Shown here one piece after another: positions 1-4,678 of a stretch of DNA of 5,398 nucleotides; within the stretch, counting starts at the first letter, position 1; the number at the start of each line of letters is the position of its first letter. The stretch comes from Elusimicrobiota bacterium (GTDB lineage Bacteria; Elusimicrobiota; Elusimicrobia; FEN-1173). The stretch lies in contig JACQPF010000408.1 of the NCBI GenBank assembly GCA_016207625.1, forward strand, positions 1 through 5,398, written 5' to 3'. The translations under genes were made by a program, and so were the position numbers. The notes under the pieces are model-generated. The model was not told the DNA's origin and made no database searches. It saw only the letters and a program-made list of their open reading frames with translations.

Positions 1-3
1 GGG

Positions 4-1239
4 TTATGATGTCGGTCTTTCCAGGAGTCTTTCCAGTTGAGGCAGGCGCTTGGCTTTGAGTTCGTCGAAGGCGGCTTTTTGGGAAGCCGCCACTTTCTTG
101 TCCGACGGGAATTTCAGCTTCAGGAAGTTGACGAACCGGCCGTTCTGGATGACCCGGAAGTCCAGGTGCGGCCCCGTGGCGTAGCCGGTGGCGCCCACAT
201 AGCCGATCACCTGCCCCTGTTTCACCCGGGACCCCGACCGCAGACCTTTGGCGAATCGAGAGAAATGCCCGTAGCACGTCGTATAGGTGCCGTTGTGCCG
301 CACCTGGACGAAGTTCCCGTAGGCCTTTTTCCAGCCTTTAAAGATCACCACGCCGTCCCCCACGCTCACGACGGGAGTGCCGGTGGGCGCGGCGTAGTCC
401 GTTCCCAGGTGCGGGCGGAAGTAGCGCAGGATGGGGTGGAACCTCTTGCGCGTGAACCCCGAGGAGATACGTCGGAAGTTGAGCGGCGCGTGCAAGAACG
501 CTTTTCTGAGGGAATCACCCTCCGGCGAGTAGTACTCGCCGTCTAAGAGCAGGGCGGTGTGGCGGCCCGAGTAGTGGCCGTCGAAGAGGGCCGCCGTCAC
601 CCGCCGGCCGGCCACCGCGCCGTCGGGCGTGGTGCGCTCCTCCCAGACCAGCGAATAACGGTCCCCTTCCCGAAGCTCCGTCAAAAAGTCCACGTTCCAG
701 GCGAAGATGTCCGCGAATTCCATGATGACCTGCGGGTCCAGCCCCTGGCCGCGCATGGCCTCCCAAAGGGAGCTCGTCAGGCGGCCCGACCCGGCCGCCT
801 CCCGTGTTTGAACGGGGATCTCTTGCTTGGAAGCGGTGAGCGCCGGCCCTTCCGTGGCTTCGACGACGTATTTTTGAAGCTCACGGACGACGGTGAGCCG
901 CTGGAACAACCCGACGGAGGTGAGGACGAGCTCGTAGCGGTCGCTGTCCCTCAAGCTGCGGGGATCGAGGATCCGGGCCAGGGCCTGGGACACCTCATGC
1001 GCCCGTTGCGCGGAGAGGGAGGCTTTCTTGAGCATGTCGTGCAAGGTCGCGCCGCGCGGGAAATTACCGGCGGCGACGACGGGCGGCGGGATCGCCGGCG
1101 CCAAAAGGTTTTCTTGAGCGATGAGGTCGCCGTTGGTGCGTGAGGACATCCACAGGAAGATCACGAGGACGAGGGACGCTCCCCCCGTCAGGAAACCGAA
1201 CTTGTAACGCAAAGGCAGGGAACGGACGCTGCGGATCAT
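4..1239 (-). CDS. M23-family peptidoglycan endopeptidase, MepM-like, membrane-anchored
   Basis: This 411-residue protein is predicted to cut peptide cross-links in peptidoglycan from the outer face of the inner membrane. A basic N-terminus (MIRSVRSLPLRYK) precedes one hydrophobic segment at about residues 14-31, with no obvious cleavage site. Residues about 60-130 resemble the OapA/LysM-like region of MepM relatives. Residues about 150-250, including the ADIFAWNVDF stretch (176-185), match the Csd3/MepM second N-terminal domain. The LytM/M23 catalytic domain spans about 257-378: HLGTD gives H277 and D281, YGHF gives H325, and GPHLDF gives H358. In the usual HxH motif the second His is a zinc ligand; here it is Asp360 (codon GAC). 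Full M23 length suggests an intact enzyme, and I recall HLD variants in some lineages, but activity is inferred. The ATG lies about 30 nt below a consensus promoter, with a weak purine-rich ribosome site (AAAGAGAG). Monocistronic behind the csp terminator. Confidence 0.93.
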   Translation of the reverse strand: MIRSVRSLPLRYKFGFLTGGASLVLVIFLWMSSRTNGDLIAQENLLAPAIPPPVVAAGNFPRGATLHDMLKKASLSAQRAHEVSQALARILDPRSLRDSDRYELVLTSVGLFQRLTVVRELQKYVVEATEGPALTASKQEIPVQTREAAGSGRLTSSLWEAMRGQGLDPQVIMEFADIFAWNVDFLTELREGDRYSLVWEERTTPDGAVAGRRVTAALFDGHYSGRHTALLLDGEYYSPEGDSLRKAFLHAPLNFRRISSGFTRKRFHPILRYFRPHLGTDYAAPTGTPVVSVGDGVVIFKGWKKAYGNFVQVRHNGTYTTCYGHFSRFAKGLRSGSRVKQGQVIGYVGATGYATGPHLDFRVIQNGRFVNFLKLKFPSDKKVAASQKAAFDELKAKRLPQLERLLERPTS

Positions 1240-1275
1240 AAAAGTTTTTTCTCTCTTTCAATCGAATGGGGATTC

Positions 1276-1305
1276 ATTATAAAGGCAAGGCGCGGCGGCT
1301 GTCAA
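1276..1305 (-). promoter_or_regulatory. sigma-70 promoter of the M23 peptidase gene
   Basis: On the minus strand a perfect -35 TTGACA (1305-1300) and a perfect -10 TATAAT (1281-1276) are separated by 18 bp. Transcription would start near 1269, giving a leader of about 30 nt before the ATG at 1239. The -35 is one base from the T-run of the csp terminator, so the gene gets its own promoter immediately after csp transcription ends. The spacer is GC-rich and one base longer than the optimum. Confidence 0.85.
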
Positions 1306-1306
1306 C

Positions 1307-1339
1307 AAAAAACCCCTTCCCCTGAGGGGGAAAGGGTTT
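1307..1339 (-). terminator. intrinsic terminator of the csp transcript
   Basis: Read on the minus strand, AAACCCTTTCCCC pairs with GGGGAAGGGGTTT across a CTCA tetraloop, and the T-run continues to TTTTTTG. The stem is 13 bp with one internal position (1316/1333). That position is a U-G wobble in minus-strand RNA but a C-A mismatch in plus-strand RNA, and the T-run is only on the minus side. Both point to termination of leftward transcription from csp. Confidence 0.9.
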
Positions 1340-1341
1340 CT

Positions 1342-1378
1342 ATGCCGCTAGGCATGGCCCCGGGTTGGAGGACGGGGC
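1342..1378 (-). other. two extra hairpins in the csp 3' UTR
   Basis: Two stem-loops sit between the csp stop codon and the terminator. The first (minus 1378-1357) has a 6-bp GCCCCG/CGGGGC stem around a pyrimidine-rich loop TCCTCCAACC, which resembles an anti-Shine-Dalgarno sequence. The second (minus 1355-1342) has a 5-bp ATGCC/GGCAT stem with loop TAGC, and ends two bases before the terminator stem. Together the three hairpins fill nearly the whole 3' UTR. They may simply protect the message from 3' exonucleases, or may be released as a small RNA; the sequence does not decide between these. Confidence 0.6.
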
Positions 1379-1382
1379 AAAA

Positions 1383-1400
1383 GTAAGGAGGGAGAAGCTT
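1383..1400. repeat. inverted-repeat arm downstream of csp
   Basis: The plus-strand sequence GTAAGGAGGGAGAAGCTT matches the minus-strand sequence GTAAGGTGGGAAAAGCTT at 1652-1635 in 16 of 18 positions, so the two form an imperfect inverted repeat flanking csp. In csp mRNA this arm begins within the UAA stop codon and reads as a pyrimidine-rich strand able to pair with the 5' leader. The same arm also matches the csp ribosome-binding region (1618-1604) in 13 of 15 positions. Confidence 0.7.
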
Positions 1401-1599
1401 ATGACGCGAGTTTGACGTTGGACGCCTGAAGACCTTTGGGTCCCTTCGTCACTTCGAATTCGACCGCCTGGCCTTCCTCCAACGACTTATAGCCTTCCGA
1501 TTGGATGGCCGAATAGTGGACGAAAACGTCTTCGCCGCTTTCCGGTTTGATGAAGCCATAGCCCTTGGACGCGTTGAACCATTTCACTGTGCCCTTCAT
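1399..1599 (-). CDS. csp: CspA-family cold-shock protein (single-stranded nucleic-acid chaperone)
   Basis: A 66-residue single cold-shock domain, the normal length for the CspA family. These small five-strand OB-fold proteins bind single-stranded RNA and DNA in the cytoplasm and melt secondary structure in mRNA. RNP1 is KGYGFI (residues 12-17) and RNP2 is VFVHYSAI (25-32), with the conserved KWFN (6-9) before them and an acidic/glycine-rich middle. The start ATG is the only one that gives the canonical MKGTVKWFN beginning, and it follows a strong GGTAAGGAAGG ribosome site. The gene is monocistronic: its own promoter lies at 1660-1688 and its terminator at 1307-1339. The predicted leader of about 53 nt is much shorter than the roughly 160-nt thermosensing leader of E. 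coli cspA, so I cannot say whether it is cold-induced. Leader and 3' UTR contain complementary repeats. Confidence 0.97.
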   Translation of the reverse strand: MKGTVKWFNASKGYGFIKPESGEDVFVHYSAIQSEGYKSLEEGQAVEFEVTKGPKGLQASNVKLAS

Positions 1600-1603
1600 G
1601 AAT

Positions 1604-1618
1604 CTTCACCTTCCTTAC
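1604..1618 (-). promoter_or_regulatory. csp ribosome-binding site, within a repeated GTAAGG motif
   Basis: Minus-strand GTAAGGAAGGTGAAG lies just above the csp ATG, with AAGGAAGG as the Shine-Dalgarno core about 7-10 nt from the start codon. It is a second, weaker copy (13 of 18 matches over the longer window) of the motif at 1652-1635. It is also complementary in 13 of 15 positions to the sequence just after the csp stop. Immediately upstream, CTTAC (1624-1620) could pair with either GTAAG copy. Confidence 0.8.
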
Positions 1619-1634
1619 CGTAAGACAAATTTTG

Positions 1635-1652
1635 AAGCTTTTCCCACCTTAC
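1635..1652. repeat. inverted-repeat arm at the predicted 5' end of csp mRNA
   Basis: Minus-strand GTAAGGTGGGAAAAGCTT starts at base 1652, which is 8 nt below the csp -10 box and so about at the predicted transcription start. It pairs with the arm at 1383-1400 as 6 bp, U-U mismatch, 4 bp, A-C mismatch, 6 bp. It looks like a ribosome site (AAGGTGGG) but no start codon follows it. Confidence 0.7.
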
Positions 1653-1659
1653 AGGTTAA

Positions 1660-1688
1660 ATTATGCCATGTTCACCATTGATTTTCAA
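1660..1688 (-). promoter_or_regulatory. sigma-70 promoter of csp
   Basis: On the minus strand, -35 TTGAAA (1688-1683) and -10 CATAAT (1665-1660) are spaced by the optimal 17 bp. The predicted start is near 1653-1652. An AT-rich stretch upstream (minus, about 1709-1695) could act as an UP element and overlaps the -10 of the divergent esterase promoter. Confidence 0.82.
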
Positions 1689-1706
1689 GGGTCGAATTTT
1701 TATAAT
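1678..1706 (+). promoter_or_regulatory. sigma-70 promoter of the esterase gene
   Basis: On the plus strand, -35 TTGATT (1678-1683) and a perfect -10 TATAAT (1701-1706) are spaced by 17 bp. The start would be near 1713, giving a leader of about 105 nt before the ATG at 1818. Its -35 shares base 1683 with the -35 of the divergent csp promoter; together they form TTGATTTTCAA, a small palindrome. Confidence 0.75.
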
Positions 1707-1746
1707 TAAAGTACTTGGCCCATTCCATTCCTTCCGACGAACAGGG

Positions 1747-1766
1747 GCCCGGCGCGGCCGCCGGGC
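1747..1766 (+). other. GC hairpin in the esterase mRNA leader
   Basis: GCCCGGC (1747-1753) and GCCGGGC (1760-1766) form a perfect 7-bp all-GC stem with a 6-nt loop. No T-run follows (next bases AAACAGGG), so it is not an intrinsic terminator. It is about 50 nt above the start codon. The adjacent GGGCCC (1745-1750) is repeated at 1807-1812, overlapping the ribosome site, so an alternative pairing could mask translation initiation. Confidence 0.5.
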
Positions 1767-1804
1767 AAACAGGGACCGTGGGCAACCGCACCGCCTTCAA
1801 TCTC

Positions 1805-1809
1805 GAGGG
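1805..1809 (+). promoter_or_regulatory. ribosome-binding site of the esterase gene
   Basis: GAGGG lies 8 nt before the ATG at 1818 and supports that start, which also yields a textbook signal peptide. The site is embedded in GGGCCC, a self-complementary hexamer also found at 1745-1750. Confidence 0.65.
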
Positions 1810-1817
1810 CCCAGATC

Positions 1818-4661
1818 ATGGGGAAATGCGTTCGTTCCGCAGGGTTCTTCCTGCTCGTCTCCCTCGTCGCTGCGCCGGCGTCCGCCGCTTCCATCAAAAA
1901 AATCATGCCCTTGGGAGATTCCATCACCGACGGAAAAGATGTTCCGGGGTCCTACCGCACGGAGCTCTGGAGGAAGTTCGCGGCGGACGGCTTGACGATC
2001 GACTTCGTCGGCTCCCTCGCCAACGGGCCCGCCGAACTGGGCGACAAAGACCACGAGGGGCACGGCGGATTCCGGATCGACCAAATCGCCTCCAACGTCA
2101 CCACTTGGATGAACGTGTCCCAGCCGGACATCATCCTCCTCCTGATCGGGACCAACGACGTCATCGTCAATTATGATTTGGCCCATGCGCCCGCCCGGCT
2201 CAGCGCCCTGCTGGACGCCGTCGCCGCCGCGCGGCCCGGCGCGGACGTGCTCGTGGGCTCCATCCCTCCCTTCGCAAGCCCCGTCTATAACGCCCGCGCC
2301 GAGGCCTTCAACGACGCCATTCCCGGCATCGTCGGCGCCCAGCAATCCCTGGGACGGAGCGTCGATTTCGTCGACATCCACGGCCGGCTGACGGCCGATG
2401 ACCTTTACGACGGCGTGCACCCGGACGCGGCGGGCTGCGCCAAAATGGCCGAGGGATGGTACCCCGTCCTCCGCGCCCGCCTGGGGCCCCCTCCGCTGTC
2501 CGTGCGACTGACCCGGCCGGCGGAAGGAGCCGTCATCTCCTGGCCGGGCGACGTGACCCTGGAGGCCAAGGTCTCCGACTTCGGGGGGACCGTGGCCCGG
2601 GTGGAATTCTTCGCCGAGGGCGATCAACTCGGCGAAGCGGCGTCCCCGCCCTACCGCTTCGTTTGGCGGAACGCGGCCAAGGGCCGTTTCACCCTCGGCG
2701 CGAGAGTGACGGACACAAGCGGGAACACGGCGGACTCCGGGCCGGTGCATATCACGCTGAAAGACATCACCGCGCCCACGCTCAACAACATCGCCTTGGA
2801 GGACGTTTCGCGGGAAAGCGCCGCCGTCTCTTGGGAGACCGGCGAACCGGCCGACGCGCAGGTGGAATACGGCCTGACGGACCGTTACGGCATCGCCACG
2901 GTTTTGGACGCGCGGCTTGAGCTCCGGCATTCCCTTCTCCTCACTCCGCTGACGGCGGGCACGACGTATCATTACCGCGTGAAGTCGGCGGACGCCGACG
3001 GCAACCGGGCGGTGTCCGCGGACCGCACGTTCGCCACCCGGCCGCCGGACCTCACCCGGCCGACCGTCCGGATCACGGTCCCCGGCGACGGAGCCGTCAT
3101 CACCGGCCGCGCCATACGGCTGGCGGCGGAGGCCGCGGACGACGAGCGCGTCGCGGAGGTCCGGCTCTTCATCGACGACGCTCTGGTGGCGAAAAGCACG
3201 AGCCCGCCCTACGAATTCTTTTGGGACACCGCGTCCGCCGACCCGGAGTCCGCGCCGCTGGTCGCGGACGGCCCGCACCGGGCGGCCGCCCAGGCCTTCG
3301 ACGCGTCGGGGAACTCCGCATCCCACGAGATCTCCCTGAGCGTCGATAACGGCCTGCCGGTCGTCGCGTTGACGGCCCCCGCGAGCGGTGCGGTCCTCTA
3401 CGGTGAGGCGGCGCTGACCGCCCAGGCCCAGGACGCGGCGGGCGTGGTCTCGGTGCGTTTCCAAGCGAACGGCGCGGACTTGGGGCCGGAGGACACGGCG
3501 GCCCCCTTCACGGTCCTTTGGGACACGACTCTCGTGGGCGACGGAGACTACTCTCTCACGGCCGTGGCGAAGGACCTGTCCGGGCACGCCGTCGTCTCGT
3601 CTTCCATCCCGGTGTCCGTGGCGCAGAAACCCGAGGTGCGTTTTCCCGGTTCGGTTTCCGCCGAAACGGCTCACTTCACGGGGAACCCCTTGCCGGTTCA
3701 AATGGAGGTCCGTTGGCCGGGGATGAGAAACGCTACCCCCCCGGTGGAACCGGCCTCATCCCAACTCCTCCTGCATTTCCGCCTGAATAAGGGGAGCGAA
3801 ACGGTCCTCCCCATGCGGTCCTCGGGCCAGGGCTTGTATACGCGAGTGATCGATGTCCGGTCGGCCGACGGGGGGGACCTGCTCTTTTACGGCGAGTGGA
3901 AAGACCCTCGATACGGCGAGCGCATCCTCGGCCCCGAACGAACCATCCCCCTGGTCTCGAGCGCCAAGATGCTCAAGACCGGGAACACTTTTGAATCGCC
4001 GCACCTGGAGCCGTCCAGCGGCTACACGTCCCTGGTGTTCCCCGATGGTGTGGATGTGCCGGAAGTCCGGCTGAAATTCCTCGGACAGGGGCCGGACGTC
4101 CCGCCTTTGTCGGCGGCCGCCTATGAATTGTCGATCCCCGGCCGGAATTCGTTTACCAAACCGGCCGAATTGACATTGGCGTACTTGGATTCCGACGGTC
4201 CGGATGGAAACGGAGACGGCCGCCCGGACGGGTCCGACGTGGAAGAAGGGGATTTGAAGGTGTTCTGGCACGACGGTTCCGGCTGGAGGATGATCGGAGG
4301 CGTGGTGGACCCGGAAAAGAACACCGTCACGGCCATGGTTCGTCCCCAATGGGCGATGTTCGCGTTGATGAAGGGTTCACTCGAGGGGGGCCGGGGGAAA
4401 GCCGCGCGGGAGACGTTCCTCTCGCCGGCCCTGACGGACGGGATCAACGATCTGGCCGTTTTCGGGTCCGACGCGCGCGAGGTCACGATCTATGACGCGA
4501 ACGGGCAGGTGCAGTTCCACGAGAAGTCGTCAGGGGAAAACGCCATGGTTTGGGACGGGCGGAGCGAAAGAGGGAGCTTGGTCCCTTCCGGGGCCTACAT
4601 CGCCCGCGTGCAGGCGGCGGACGGCTCCGTTTCCTATCAAACGTTCGCCGTCGTGCGCTGA
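1818..4661 (+). CDS. secreted SGNH/CE3-type polysaccharide acetylesterase with Ig/FN3 modules and FlgD-like C-terminus
   Basis: A 947-residue exported protein with a signal peptide (residues 1-23, cleavage after ASA). The SGNH hydrolase domain spans about 24-222: block I GDSITDG with nucleophile Ser35, the DKDHEGHGGFRI segment (77-88), block III GTND with Asn113, and block V DGVHPD with Asp198 and His201. All catalytic positions are present. The SYRTELW, IDFVGS and DKDHEGH stretches closely resemble carbohydrate esterase family 3 acetylxylan esterases, so removal of acetyl groups from a polysaccharide is the best inference. Then follow an Ig-like domain (226-315), an FN3-like domain (318-407), two further Ig-like domains (414-510, 513-601) with recurring SPPYxFxW/APFxVLWDT motifs, and a beta-rich region (605-713). 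Next come a domain with a DxNxDGxxD calcium-type loop (796-804) and a C-terminal FlgD/CHU_C-like Ig module (866-947; DGIND, VTIYDANGQV, WDGRSERGSLVPSGAY). The modules probably bind carbohydrate or place the enzyme on the cell surface. Substrate and anchoring are unproven. Confidence 0.93.
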   Translation: MGKCVRSAGFFLLVSLVAAPASAASIKKIMPLGDSITDGKDVPGSYRTELWRKFAADGLTIDFVGSLANGPAELGDKDHEGHGGFRIDQIASNVTTWMNVSQPDIILLLIGTNDVIVNYDLAHAPARLSALLDAVAAARPGADVLVGSIPPFASPVYNARAEAFNDAIPGIVGAQQSLGRSVDFVDIHGRLTADDLYDGVHPDAAGCAKMAEGWYPVLRARLGPPPLSVRLTRPAEGAVISWPGDVTLEAKVSDFGGTVARVEFFAEGDQLGEAASPPYRFVWRNAAKGRFTLGARVTDTSGNTADSGPVHITLKDITAPTLNNIALEDVSRESAAVSWETGEPADAQVEYGLTDRYGIATVLDARLELRHSLLLTPLTAGTTYHYRVKSADADGNRAVSADRTFATRPPDLTRPTVRITVPGDGAVITGRAIRLAAEAADDERVAEVRLFIDDALVAKSTSPPYEFFWDTASADPESAPLVADGPHRAAAQAFDASGNSASHEISLSVDNGLPVVALTAPASGAVLYGEAALTAQAQDAAGVVSVRFQANGADLGPEDTAAPFTVLWDTTLVGDGDYSLTAVAKDLSGHAVVSSSIPVSVAQKPEVRFPGSVSAETAHFTGNPLPVQMEVRWPGMRNATPPVEPASSQLLLHFRLNKGSETVLPMRSSGQGLYTRVIDVRSADGGDLLFYGEWKDPRYGERILGPERTIPLVSSAKMLKTGNTFESPHLEPSSGYTSLVFPDGVDVPEVRLKFLGQGPDVPPLSAAAYELSIPGRNSFTKPAELTLAYLDSDGPDGNGDGRPDGSDVEEGDLKVFWHDGSGWRMIGGVVDPEKNTVTAMVRPQWAMFALMKGSLEGGRGKAARETFLSPALTDGINDLAVFGSDAREVTIYDANGQVQFHEKSSGENAMVWDGRSERGSLVPSGAYIARVQAADGSVSYQTFAVVR

Positions 4662-4678
4662 GGAAAAGGTGCCTTGCT

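Noticed and set aside
1383..1415. Plus-strand ribosome-like site followed by ATG just beyond csp
   Set aside because: The SD-like bases and the ATG at 1401 look good, but the frame is only M-T-R-V before a stop and lies inside the csp gene's 3' end. The match reflects the inverted repeat, not a gene.
1383..1652. csp cassette as a small transposable or MITE-like element bounded by terminal inverted repeats
   Set aside because: The 16/18 arms would fit in size, but no target-site duplication is visible outside them, one arm begins in the csp stop codon, and the promoter lies outside the other arm. An RNA-level role explains the arms better.
1747..1766. GC hairpin as a terminator or attenuator upstream of the esterase
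   Set aside because: The stem is strong, but it is followed by AAACAGGG instead of a T-run on the plus strand, and no leader peptide is evident.
1797..3701. Long open frame of 634 codons on the minus strand opposite the esterase
   Set aside because: Its product is Arg/Gly/Val-rich low-complexity sequence with no recognisable domain. It is a shadow of GC-rich codons in the clearly real esterase gene on the other strand.
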